64,000 nt of DNA from the NCBI GenBank assembly GCA_030038295.1, contig JASHPF010000151.1:1-64000 (forward strand), read 5' to 3'. Shown here piece after piece: positions 35,924 through 44,088 of the stretch (positions are counted from its first letter, which is position 1; the number at the start of each line of letters is the position of its first letter). Source of the stretch: Streptosporangiaceae bacterium. Its GTDB lineage: Bacteria; Actinomycetota; Actinomycetes; Streptosporangiales; Streptosporangiaceae. The position numbers and the translations under genes were made by a program. The notes below the pieces were generated by a model. It had not been told where the DNA came from and did no database searches. It was given only the letters and a program-made list of their open reading frames with translations.

Positions 35924-36688
35924 CTACGCGCCCATGGCGTGCACGCCGCCGTCCACGTGCACGATCTCCCCCGTCGTCGCCGGGAACCAGTCTGACAGCA
36001 GCGCCACGCAGCCGCGCGCGGCAGGCTCGGCGTCGGCGAGATCCCAGCCGAGCGGCGCCCGGGCCGACCACACCCCCTCGAACCGGTCGAAGCCGGGGAT
36101 GCTACGCGCCGCCATGGTCTTGACGGGTCCAGCCGACACGAGGTTGACCCGGATCCCCTGCGCCCCGAGATCACGGGCGAGGTAGCGCGCGGTGGACTCC
36201 AGCGCAGCCTTGGCGACGCCCATCCAGTCGTAGGCAGGCCAGGCGACGCTCGCATCGAAGTCCAGCCCCACGATGGCCCCGCCCGCCTGCATCAGCGGCA
36301 GCGCCGCCATGGCCAGCGACTTGAGCGAGTACGCCGACACGTGCAGCGCCGACGCCACGTCCGGCCACGGCGCCTGCAGGAAGTTGCCGCCCAGCGCGCT
36401 GGCGGGCGCGTTTCCGATGCTGTGCACCACCCCGTCGAGCCCGGACACGTGCTCTGCCAGCCGCGTCGCCAGCGAACCAAGCTGACCGTCGTCCGTGACA
36501 TCGAGCTCGAGCACCGGCGGCGGGTCAGGTAGCCGCCGCGCGATCCGCTCGACGAGGCTGAGCCGTCCGAATCCGGTGAGGACCACCGTGGCGCCCTCCA
36601 GCTGGGCCAGCCGCGCGACGTGGAACGCGATCGACGCGTCGGTGAGCACGCCGGTGACCAGGACCCGCTTGCCGTCCAGGATTCCCAT
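35924..36688 (-). CDS. fabI: enoyl-ACP reductase FabI/InhA type
   Basis: This 254-residue short-chain dehydrogenase reduces the enoyl-ACP double bond in the last step of each fatty-acid elongation round. GVLTDASIAFHVA is the NADH-binding loop, and the catalytic Tyr and Lys lie in the Y-x6-K motif YDWMGVAK. LVSAGPVKTMAA and LSDWFPATTGEIVHVDGG are close to mycobacterial InhA. ATG 36688 (MGILDGKRVLVTGV) has GAAGG upstream. It follows fabG by 37 bp, as inhA follows mabA. Confidence 0.92.
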   Translation of the reverse strand: MGILDGKRVLVTGVLTDASIAFHVARLAQLEGATVVLTGFGRLSLVERIARRLPDPPPVLELDVTDDGQLGSLATRLAEHVSGLDGVVHSIGNAPASALGGNFLQAPWPDVASALHVSAYSLKSLAMAALPLMQAGGAIVGLDFDASVAWPAYDWMGVAKAALESTARYLARDLGAQGIRVNLVSAGPVKTMAARSIPGFDRFEGVWSARAPLGWDLADAEPAARGCVALLSDWFPATTGEIVHVDGGVHAMGA

Positions 36689-36725
36689 CGCAGTGTGCCT
36701 TCCGGTCTCGAAGGGGAAGGGGCCG

Positions 36726-37430
<705 letters not shown>

Positions 37431-37519
37431 CTAGCTGCCTCCCGCTCCTGCCCTGTGGCGCGACCGCAGTCGGGTCGCGAGCGAGCGTACCGGTCCCGGC
37501 CCGCCGCCGCAGCCTGGGA

Positions 37520-37525
37520 TAGGTT
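37520..37525 (+). promoter_or_regulatory. -10 element of tldD (leaderless)
   Basis: TAGGTT lies 8 nt before the GTG at 37534. No -35 is evident. Confidence 0.45.
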
Positions 37526-37533
37526 GGCAACTC

Positions 37534-39039
37534 GTGGACCACACGACGATAGATCCGGAGTTCACCGCCTATCCGCTGCGACAGCTCGCCGACGCGGCGC
37601 TGCAGCGGGCCGCCCAGCTCGGCGCCGAGCACGCGGACTTCCGCGCCGAGCGGATCAGGGGCCAGCAGATCGGCCTGTCCGACGGCAACCTGGAGACCCA
37701 GTTCGATAGCGACGACCTCGGCCTCGCCGTGCGCGTCGTGGTGGACGGGACCTGGGGATTCGCGGCGGTGGGCGACCTGACGCCGGAGGCCGCCGCCCGC
37801 GCCGCCGCCGACGCCATCGACGTCGCGAAGGTCGCGGCCGCCATCGCCGCCGAGCGGATCGAACTCGCCGACGAGCCGGCCCACGGCGAGGTGACCTGGC
37901 TGTCGGCCTACGAGGTCGACCCGTTCGACGTCGGCGTGGCGGACAAGATCGCGCTGCTGGGCGGGTGGAGCCGCGAGCTGCTCGCCGCCGAAGGCGTGGA
38001 CCACGTCGACGCGTCGCTGTACCAGGTGAAGGAGTGCAAGTTCTACACCGACGGCGCGACCACGGCGCTGCAGCAGCGAGTCCGGGTGCACCCGTCGGTG
38101 ACCGCCGTCGCGGTGGGCGCAGACGGGCGGTTCGAGACCATGCGCACGCTCGCGCCCCCGGCCGGGCGGGGGTATGAGTACCTGACCGGCACCGGCTGGG
38201 ACTTTCCGGCCGAGCTGGCGGAGATCCCGTCGCTGCTGGCAGAGAAGATGGCGGCGCCGTCGGTCCAGGCCGGCCGGTACGACCTGGTGATCGACCCGTC
38301 GAACCTGTTCCTGACCATCCACGAGTCGATCGGGCACGCGACCGAGCTGGACCGGGCGCTCGGCTACGAGGCCGCCTACGCCGGCACCTCGTTCGCGACC
38401 TTCGACAAGCTGGGCACCCTGCCGTACGGCTCGCCGATCATGCACGTCACCGGGGACCGCACCGCCGAGCACGGCCTCGCCACCATCGGCTACGACGACG
38501 AGGGCGTCGTCGCGCAGTCCTGGGACCTCATCGCTGGCGGCGTGCTCACCGGCTACCAGCTCGACCGCAGGATGGCCCGGCTCAAGAGCCTGGGCAGGTC
38601 CAACGGCTGCTCGTTCGCTGACTCCTTCAGTCACATGCCCATCCAGCGGATGGCCAACGTCTCGCTGCAGCCGGCCACGGGTGGTCCGTCGACCGCGCAG
38701 CTGATCGCGTCGGTCACCGACGGGATCTACATCGTCGGCGACAAGAGCTGGTCGATCGACATGCAGCGGTACAACTTCCAGTTCACCGGCCAGCGGTTCT
38801 ACCGGATCAGGAACGGGCAGCTGGCCGGCCAGCTGCGGGACGTGGCGTACCAGGCGACGACCACCGACTTCTGGAACGCGATGGAGGCCGTCGGCGGGCC
38901 GCAGACCTACGTTCTCGGCGGGGCGTTCAACTGCGGCAAAGGGCAGCCAGGGCAGGTGGCGCCGGTGAGCCACGGCTGCCCGTCGGTGCTGATGCGCGGG
39001 ATCAGGATTCTCAACACGGTCGAGGAGGCGGGCACGTGA
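37534..39039 (+). CDS. tldD: TldD-type metallopeptidase subunit
   Basis: TldD is the catalytic half of the TldD/TldE metalloprotease, which trims modified peptides and unfolded segments. The 501-residue protein has the zinc motif HESIGH (263-268), which is the HExxxH of the family, followed by ATELDRALGYE. The conserved GRSNGCSFADSFSHMPIQRM and GCPSVLMRGIRILN also fit. The GTG start lies just after a -10 hexamer. It overlaps the next gene by 4 bp. Confidence 0.92.
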   Translation: MDHTTIDPEFTAYPLRQLADAALQRAAQLGAEHADFRAERIRGQQIGLSDGNLETQFDSDDLGLAVRVVVDGTWGFAAVGDLTPEAAARAAADAIDVAKVAAAIAAERIELADEPAHGEVTWLSAYEVDPFDVGVADKIALLGGWSRELLAAEGVDHVDASLYQVKECKFYTDGATTALQQRVRVHPSVTAVAVGADGRFETMRTLAPPAGRGYEYLTGTGWDFPAELAEIPSLLAEKMAAPSVQAGRYDLVIDPSNLFLTIHESIGHATELDRALGYEAAYAGTSFATFDKLGTLPYGSPIMHVTGDRTAEHGLATIGYDDEGVVAQSWDLIAGGVLTGYQLDRRMARLKSLGRSNGCSFADSFSHMPIQRMANVSLQPATGGPSTAQLIASVTDGIYIVGDKSWSIDMQRYNFQFTGQRFYRIRNGQLAGQLRDVAYQATTTDFWNAMEAVGGPQTYVLGGAFNCGKGQPGQVAPVSHGCPSVLMRGIRILNTVEEAGT

Positions 39040-40451
39040 GCGGCGAGGTCCAGTCGGTACCGTCCCCCCAGGAGGCGGTCGAGCGCGCGCTGGCCGCCGC
39101 CAAGTGCGACGACTGCATCGTCATCGCGGACGAGGGCTCCTCGGCCAACCTGCGCTGGGCGGGTAACTCGCTGACCACCAACGGCGTGTCCAGGGCCCGG
39201 CAGCTGACCGTCGTGGCGATCAGCCGCAGCGGCGACCAGGCGCGGGTGGGGGTCGTATCCCGGGCAGGCGTCCGCACCGATCAGATCGGGGACGTCGTGG
39301 CGGAGGCCGAGGCCGCAGCGGCCGAGGCCTCCCCGGCCGAGGACGCGCAGCCGCTGATCGCGCCCGCGGCCGGCCCGGCCGAGTCGGCGGGCTTCGACCT
39401 GCCGCCGACGGCGACCGAGATCAGCGTGTTCGCCGGCTTCGCCGCCGAGCTCGGTGCTGCGCTCGGCACGGCCGCGAGCGCCGGCCGCAAGCTCTACGGT
39501 TTCGCCGAACACCAGCTGACCTCGACCTACCTGGGCACCTCGGCCGGACTCCGGCTGCGGCACGACCAGCCGACCGGGCGGCTCGAGCTCAACGCCAAGT
39601 CCGCCGATCTGACCCGGTCAGCGTGGGCGGGGGCCGGCACGCGGGACTTCACCGACGTGGACGTCACCACCCTCGAGGCCGACCTCGCGCAGCGGCTCGA
39701 CTGGGCCGCCAGGTCGGTCGAGCTGCCCGCGGGCCGGTACGAGACGCTGCTGCCGCCCACCGCGGTCGCGGACCTGCTGATCTACCTGTACTGGTCGGCC
39801 GGCGCCAAGGATGCCCTCGACGGCCGGACGGTGTTCAGCAAGCCAGGCGGCGGCACCAGGATCGGCGAGGAGCTGGCCAGCCTGCCGCTGTCGCTGCACA
39901 GCGACCCGGCCGAGCCGGGCCTGCAGTGCGCGCCGTTCGTCATCGCGCACGCCTCCTCGAGGGAGTCCTCCGTCTTCGACAACGGCCTGCGGACGGGTCG
40001 AACGGACTGGATCGCGACGGGAAGGCTCGGCGCCCTCACCCAGACCAGGCACACCGCCCGGCTTTCCGGCCAGCCGGTGACCCCGGCGATCGACAACCTC
40101 GTCCTCACCGCGCCCGGCGCCACCGGCTCGGTCGCGGACCTGGTCAGCCGGACCAAATCGGGGCTGCTGCTGACGTGCCTGTGGTACATCCGCGAGGTCG
40201 ACCCGCAGACGCTCCTGCTCACGGGCCTGACCAGGGACGGCGTGTACCTGGTCGAGAACGGCGAGGTGACCGGCGCGGTCAACAACTTCCGGTTCAACGA
40301 GAGCCCGGTCGGGATGCTGAGCCGGATCACCGAGGTCGGCGCCACCGTGCCCACGCTGCCGCGAGAGTGGAGCGACTACTTCACCAGGGCCGCCATGCCG
40401 GCGGTCCGGGTCGAGGGATTCAACATGTCGTCGGTGAGCCAGGCCAGCTAG
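39036..40451 (+). CDS. tldE: TldE/PmbA-type subunit
   Basis: This 471-residue protein is the non-catalytic partner of TldD. It has the same fold (VERALAAAKCDDCIVIADE, STYLGTSAGLRLRHDQPTG, ENGEVTGAVNNFRFNES) but no HExxxH motif. In E. coli the pair is TldD-PmbA, needed for microcin B17 maturation. The GTG start overlaps the tldD stop as GTGA, so the subunits are translationally coupled. It ends 37 bp before a strong hairpin terminator. Confidence 0.92.
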   Translation: MSGEVQSVPSPQEAVERALAAAKCDDCIVIADEGSSANLRWAGNSLTTNGVSRARQLTVVAISRSGDQARVGVVSRAGVRTDQIGDVVAEAEAAAAEASPAEDAQPLIAPAAGPAESAGFDLPPTATEISVFAGFAAELGAALGTAASAGRKLYGFAEHQLTSTYLGTSAGLRLRHDQPTGRLELNAKSADLTRSAWAGAGTRDFTDVDVTTLEADLAQRLDWAARSVELPAGRYETLLPPTAVADLLIYLYWSAGAKDALDGRTVFSKPGGGTRIGEELASLPLSLHSDPAEPGLQCAPFVIAHASSRESSVFDNGLRTGRTDWIATGRLGALTQTRHTARLSGQPVTPAIDNLVLTAPGATGSVADLVSRTKSGLLLTCLWYIREVDPQTLLLTGLTRDGVYLVENGEVTGAVNNFRFNESPVGMLSRITEVGATVPTLPREWSDYFTRAAMPAVRVEGFNMSSVSQAS

Positions 40452-40488
40452 CCCGATCGGCGACCCGGTAGCCTGCCTGCCTGCCCGT

Positions 40489-40538
40489 CATGGGAGCGGG
40501 ATCGCACTGGCTATAGGCAGTGCAATCCCGCTCCCATG
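40489..40538. terminator. bidirectional hairpin terminator between tldE and dodecin
   Basis: Two 21-nt arms (40489-40509 and 40518-40538) are complementary except for one C-A mismatch, with the 8-nt loop GCTATAGG. The stem starts CATGGGAGCGGGAT. There is no T-tract, as is usual in GC-rich actinobacteria. It lies between two convergent genes and can serve both. Confidence 0.75.
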
Positions 40539-40577
40539 CACCGCCGCCAGGGCAGAGAGCGTCCGCGGGCCCTCGGG

Positions 40578-40790
40578 TCACGGATCTTCGAGCCGGAACC
40601 CGATCTTCAGGTCGACCTGGAAGTGGGCTACCTCGCCGTCGACGATCTGCCCGCGGACCTGAGTGACCTCGAACCAGTCGAGGTGCCGGAGCGTCTGAGC
40701 GGCCCGCCGTAGCGCGCCGCGGATCGCGGTCTCGATGCTGTCCGGTGAGGTTCCGACGATCTCGGTGACCCGGTATGTCCGATCAGTCAT
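40578..40790 (-). CDS. dodecin family flavoprotein
   Basis: This 70-residue protein is a dodecin, a small protein that assembles into a hollow dodecamer and stores flavins. YRVTEIVGTSPDSIETAI, TLRHLDWFEVTQVRGQI and AHFQVDLKIGFRLED match the family; the Trp in LDWFEV stacks on the flavin. GGAGG lies 6 nt before the ATG at 40790, so the longer upstream frame is not used. Confidence 0.92.
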   Translation of the reverse strand: MTDRTYRVTEIVGTSPDSIETAIRGALRRAAQTLRHLDWFEVTQVRGQIVDGEVAHFQVDLKIGFRLEDP

Positions 40791-40895
40791 AGGTTTCCTC
40801 CGCGCGAGTGCCAGCGCCGTCACGCCTTCAGCATGCCGGATCGGCTCCGCCGCAGCCGCGCCGTCCCAGCGCTAGCGGCGGGCAGGTGAGCGGCA

Positions 40896-40901
40896 TAACG
40901 T
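40896..40901 (+). promoter_or_regulatory. -10 element of the DUF3099 gene (leaderless)
   Basis: TAACGT lies 7 nt before the GTG at 40909. Confidence 0.4.
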
Positions 40902-40908
40902 GGATGGT

Positions 40909-41250
40909 GTGAAGACGGCTCCGCGCAATCGCGATGAAGCCCACCTGGTGACTGAGGCCAGGCCGGGCTTGTCCGCGGACATCCGCTACCGGGAGCGCCG
41001 CTATCTGATCATGATGGGCATCCGGACGGTGTGCTTCGCGGCCGCGATCCTCATGTTCGTCAACCACCTCGGCTGGCTGACCGCGATCCCTGCGGTCGGC
41101 GCGCTGGTGATCCCGTACTTCGCGGTGGTGTTCGCCAACGGCGGCCGAGAGCCCACGGCGAACCGGACATTCCGCCAGTACGAGCCGAACTCCCCGGCTA
41201 TCTATCGCCCGCCTACCAGGCCGGGCAGCCCGCCGTCGCCCGACAAGTAG
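40909..41250 (+). CDS. DUF3099 family small membrane protein
   Basis: This 113-residue protein has two adjacent hydrophobic helices (about 36-54 and 57-75) and a Pro/Asn-rich C-terminal tail. The sequence RYRERRYLIMMGIRTVCFAAA and PAVGALVIPYFAVVFANGGRE is typical of DUF3099 in actinobacteria. The function is unknown. GTG 40909 is preferred because of the -10 just upstream; GTG 40900 is the alternative. Confidence 0.82.
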   Translation: MKTAPRNRDEAHLVTEARPGLSADIRYRERRYLIMMGIRTVCFAAAILMFVNHLGWLTAIPAVGALVIPYFAVVFANGGREPTANRTFRQYEPNSPAIYRPPTRPGSPPSPDK

Positions 41251-41292
41251 CCGATCTGCCCAGACGCCAGGACTAGCCGCCCATCGCGGCTT

Positions 41293-41307
41293 GATTACCG
41301 CGTAATC
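41293..41307. promoter_or_regulatory. palindrome GATTAC-CGC-GTAATC upstream of the small RNA promoter
   Basis: A perfect 6-bp inverted repeat with a 3-bp centre ends 5 bp before the putative -35 of the small RNA. It could be an activator or repressor site. Confidence 0.5.
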
Positions 41308-41312
41308 CTGTC

Positions 41313-41344
41313 TTGATGCACTAGGGGGACGTTCGGTGTAACAT
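41313..41344 (+). promoter_or_regulatory. promoter of the candidate small RNA
   Basis: A -35-like TTGATG (41313-41318) is followed by TGTAAC at 41337-41342 (18-bp spacer) overlapping TAACAT at 41339-41344. Transcription would begin near 41350, just before the first hairpin. Confidence 0.45.
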
Positions 41345-41349
41345 GCATA

Positions 41350-41465
41350 CCGGTGCTCTGGTCCCCCGCCGGAGCATCAACTGCCGGCGTTCCGGGCCCC
41401 CGTCGGAGCGCCGATGATTGCGACGCCGGGTGGTTTGCCCCCGTAGCCACCCGGCGTCGCTTTAT
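41350..41465 (+). ncRNA. candidate small RNA with three C-loop hairpins (6C-like)
   Basis: Three stem-loops follow one another. Hairpin 1 (41352-41378) closes on the loop CCCCC. Hairpin 2 (41385-41413) has a 10-11 bp stem around GCCCCCG. Hairpin 3 (41420-41460) has a perfect 14-bp stem with a 13-nt loop containing CCCCC, then TTTAT, and is probably the terminator. Stems contain G-U pairs, as expected of an RNA under selection. Repeated C-runs in loops are the hallmark of the actinobacterial 6C RNA. Here the runs are five C, so the match is by architecture. There is no ORF across it on the plus strand that looks real. Confidence 0.6.
41420..41460 (+). terminator. terminator hairpin of the small RNA
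   Basis: The arms GCGACGCCGGGTGG (41420-41433) and CCACCCGGCGTCGC (41447-41460) pair perfectly over 14 bp and are followed by TTTAT. Confidence 0.65.
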
Positions 41466-41710
41466 GCTCGGGGGCTTCGCCCCCTCGCCGTCGGCTCGCA
41501 GTGCTTGCCCCGGGGGACACCCCCCGGAACCCCCCACCACGTCGCTTTATGCTCGGGGCTTCGCCCCCTCGCCGTCGGCTCGCAGTGCTTGCCCCGGGGG
41601 GACACCCCCCGGAACCCCCCACCACGCCGCTTTATGCTCGGGGGCTTCGCCCCCTCGCCGGCGGCTCGCAGTGCTTGCCCCGGGGGGACACCCCCCGGAA
41701 CCCCCCACCA
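41456..41710. repeat. three tandem 85-bp repeats with GC hairpins
   Basis: Copies lie at 41456-41540, 41541-41625 and 41626-41710, nearly identical. Each begins GTCGCTTTATGCTCGGGG (GCC in copy 3). Each holds two very stable hairpins: GGGGGC-TTC-GCCCCC (one pair shorter in copy 2), and CCGGGGGG-ACA-CCCCCCGG (one pair shorter in copy 1). Each ends in ACCCCCCACCA. The first copy overlaps the end of the small RNA. Open frames across it in several directions are artefacts of the repeat. It lies between convergent genes. Confidence 0.88.
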
Positions 41711-41939
41711 ACGCCCGCGCGCGTGCCCCGGCCGAGAAGCCAGCGAGGACTGCGTTACACCCCCGCTGCGCGGCGCCTCGGGAGCTATCGCCTCGCCGTG
41801 CGTGTTGTCTGGCCGCGAGCGGCGAGCGGCCGGGATCCGGTCGGGCCGTTTCCGTTGGCCCGACCGCGGTCCCGGCTGCCCGCCGCGACTACTCAGGCCC
41901 GACCGGTGTGCCGGCCTCATCGCGCGACGCAGAACGGTC

Positions 41940-42860
41940 TTACTCGGTCTTCGCGAACTCCGCGATCGCGATCGACATCATCCCGAGCCCCATGATCCCG
42001 ACGATCCCGAGCGACAGCCACAGCGGCACCGGCCAGCCGACCCAGGTGATGGCCGGCGCGAGGTGCGCGTTGATCGCCGCGGCGACGGGCGCCGGCACGC
42101 TGAGGTGGCTGAAGACCAGGTGCCGCATCGGGCCGACCACGTAGGTCAGCGGGTCGAGCCGGGTGAGGACGGTCAGCCAGGCGGGCAGGCCGTTCAGCGG
42201 GTACAGGGCGCCGGACAGGAAGAACAGCGGCATCACGAGCATCTGCGTCAGCGCCATGAAGGCCTGGAACTGCCTGATCCTCGCCGCCATCATGACGCCA
42301 AACGCGGTCAGCGTGAACGAGAGCAGCAGCAGCATCCCGATCAGGCCGAGGATCAGCAGCGGGTCGTAGGGCACGTGCGCGAACCAGGCCAGGCACAGGA
42401 AGATCACTCCCTGGAAGGTGGCGATAGTCGCGCCGCCGAGGCACTTGCCGATCACGATCGCGCCGCGGCTGACGGGCGCGACCAGGATCTCCCGCAGGAA
42501 GCCGAATTCCCGGTCCCACACGATCGAGGCCGCCGAGAAGATGGCGGTAAACAGCACCGACATGGCCAGGACGCCGGGGAAGATGAACGTCTTGAAGTCG
42601 AAGTTGGCCGCGTGCGGCAGGTTGCTCCCGGCCAGCCTGGACAGCCCGGTGCCGAGGATGAACAGGAACAGGAACGGCTGCACCAGCGAGGTGATGGCGC
42701 GCAGCCGGTCGGTACGGAACCTGATGAGCTCGCGCCGCCAGACGATGCTGATCGCGCGGAAGTCGTGCTTCAGCCCGCGGTCGGGCACCGACACCCGGAT
42801 CCGTTCGACGACGGCGCCGGCGCCGGCGGCCGTCGTGGGCTCGGTTGTCTGCGTCGCCAT
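41940..42860 (-). CDS. ABC-2 type transporter permease (DrrB-like)
   Basis: This 306-residue permease has six hydrophobic segments and the ABC-2 signature region in the fourth and fifth (MLLLLSFTLTAFGVMMAARI, MPLFFLSGALYPLNGLP). The N-terminus is an ~50-residue cytoplasmic stretch before FRTDRLRAITSLVQPFLFL. It resembles daunorubicin-resistance exporters, but the substrate is unknown. It starts 3 bp after the ATPase gene. Confidence 0.9.
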   Translation of the reverse strand: MATQTTEPTTAAGAGAVVERIRVSVPDRGLKHDFRAISIVWRRELIRFRTDRLRAITSLVQPFLFLFILGTGLSRLAGSNLPHAANFDFKTFIFPGVLAMSVLFTAIFSAASIVWDREFGFLREILVAPVSRGAIVIGKCLGGATIATFQGVIFLCLAWFAHVPYDPLLILGLIGMLLLLSFTLTAFGVMMAARIRQFQAFMALTQMLVMPLFFLSGALYPLNGLPAWLTVLTRLDPLTYVVGPMRHLVFSHLSVPAPVAAAINAHLAPAITWVGWPVPLWLSLGIVGIMGLGMMSIAIAEFAKTE

Positions 42861-42862
42861 GG

Positions 42863-43918
42863 CTACCGCCTCCCGCCGGTTCGCATCCGGTGCATGTTGC
42901 GCATGAACTCGTTCCCGGCGCCGCCCTCGGCATCCCTGATCGTCGTGCCGGTGTAGGACATGAACACGTCGTCGAGCGAAGGCCGGGACACGCTGACCGA
43001 CCGGATGGGGACGCTGAGCTCGGCGAACAGCCGGGGCACGAACTGCTCGCCCGAGGTCACCGCGAACGTCACAGCGCCCTCGTGCATGGCCGCCTCGAGG
43101 CCGAAGACCGACTTGAGCTCGGCGATCGCGCCGCGGTCGTCGGCCGTCTGGATCTGCACCCGGTCCTTGCCCACGCTGGCCTTCAGCGCCTCAGGCGTGT
43201 CGATCGCCACGATCTTGCCGTGGTCGATGATCGCGATCCGGTCGCAGTGCTCCGCCTCGTCCATGTAGTGCGTGGTGAGAAAGATGGTGATGTCCTCGCG
43301 CCGCTTCAGGTCGTTGATGTAGGCCCAGATCGATGACCGGGTCTGCGGGTCGAGCCCTACCGTCGGCTCGTCCAGGAACAGCACGTGCGGCGCGTGCAGC
43401 AGGCCCCTGGCGATCTCCAGTCGCCGCTGCATGCCGCCCGAGTACGTGCTGACCAGGCTGTCCTTGCGGTCCCAGAGGCCCACCATCTCCATGACCTGGC
43501 GCATCCGCGGCGCCACCGCGGCCCTCGGCACGCCGTACATCTCGGCGTGGAAACGCAGGTTCTGCTCGGCGGTGAGGTAGGTGTCGAGCGTCGTGTCCTG
43601 GAACACCAGGCCGATTTGCCGCCGCACCGCGTCTCGTTCGGTCGTCGCGTCGAGCCCGTTGACCAGCGCCGTCCCGGCAGTGGCGGTCGCCAGCGTGCAG
43701 AGGATCTTGATAGTCGTGGACTTGCCGGCGCCGTTCGGCCCGAGGAACCCGAAGGTCTCGCCCCTGGCGACGGTGAAGTTGATGCCGCGCACCGCCTCCA
43801 CGTCGCCGTATCTCTTGACCAGGCCGGAAACCGCGATCACGGTCTCCGGCCCGCTGCCGTCAAGCAGCGCCGCCGACGCTCGCGGCCCGGCCTGCGCTGC
43901 CGTTCCCGATGGTGTCAC
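42863..43918 (-). CDS. ABC transporter ATP-binding protein (DrrA-like)
   Basis: This 351-residue ATPase has Walker A GPNGAGKS, signature YSGGMQRRLEIA, Walker B VLFLDEP and the switch His in TTHYMDEAE. The ~80-residue C-terminal extension (AELKSVFGLEAAMHEG) is typical of DrrA-type drug exporters. The GTG at 43918 is the start used. A leader of ~70 nt separates it from a promoter that is covered by two palindromes. With the permease it forms a complete exporter when dimerised. Confidence 0.92.
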   Translation of the reverse strand: MTPSGTAAQAGPRASAALLDGSGPETVIAVSGLVKRYGDVEAVRGINFTVARGETFGFLGPNGAGKSTTIKILCTLATATAGTALVNGLDATTERDAVRRQIGLVFQDTTLDTYLTAEQNLRFHAEMYGVPRAAVAPRMRQVMEMVGLWDRKDSLVSTYSGGMQRRLEIARGLLHAPHVLFLDEPTVGLDPQTRSSIWAYINDLKRREDITIFLTTHYMDEAEHCDRIAIIDHGKIVAIDTPEALKASVGKDRVQIQTADDRGAIAELKSVFGLEAAMHEGAVTFAVTSGEQFVPRLFAELSVPIRSVSVSRPSLDDVFMSYTGTTIRDAEGGAGNEFMRNMHRMRTGGRR

Positions 43919-43994
43919 TCCGGATCGAGCCTCCCTGGATCAGCTATCGACGAGCCTAATCGCGGCCGGCGAGCCGTGCTCGTCGGCGCCCGCC

Positions 43995-44038
43995 GTCAAG
44001 TTAAGTTGACGAAGGCGCATGTGTCAACAATAGTTGAC
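43995..44038 (-). promoter_or_regulatory. promoter and twin operators of the drrAB-like operon
   Basis: Two 16-bp palindromes of the form GTCAA-N6-TTGAC lie at 43995-44010 and 44023-44038, with centres 28 bp apart. On the minus strand the first-read one contains the -35 TTGACA (44022-44027). After an 18-bp spacer the second contains the -10 TAACTT (43998-44003). A dimeric repressor bound at both sites would block the whole promoter. The PadR gene just upstream is the obvious candidate regulator. Confidence 0.65.
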
Positions 44039-44088
44039 GATGATCGGCGAGCCGGCCGCGCGACCTCGCGTCGCGGGCCGGCTCGGCG

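Noticed and set aside
41462-41920. Minus-strand 152-codon ORF made of repeated GGVPRGKHCEPTARGRSP-like units
   Set aside because: It is the reverse reading of the 85-bp repeats. The repeats have two very stable hairpins per unit and no codon bias, so a structural element explains them better.
41353-42956. Long plus-strand ORFs of 263-512 codons crossing the 85-bp repeat array and the DrrB gene
   Set aside because: They are repetitive, Pro/Ser/Arg-rich shadows created by the GC hairpin repeats and by the opposite strand of the permease. They lack a start with a ribosome binding site and any domain.
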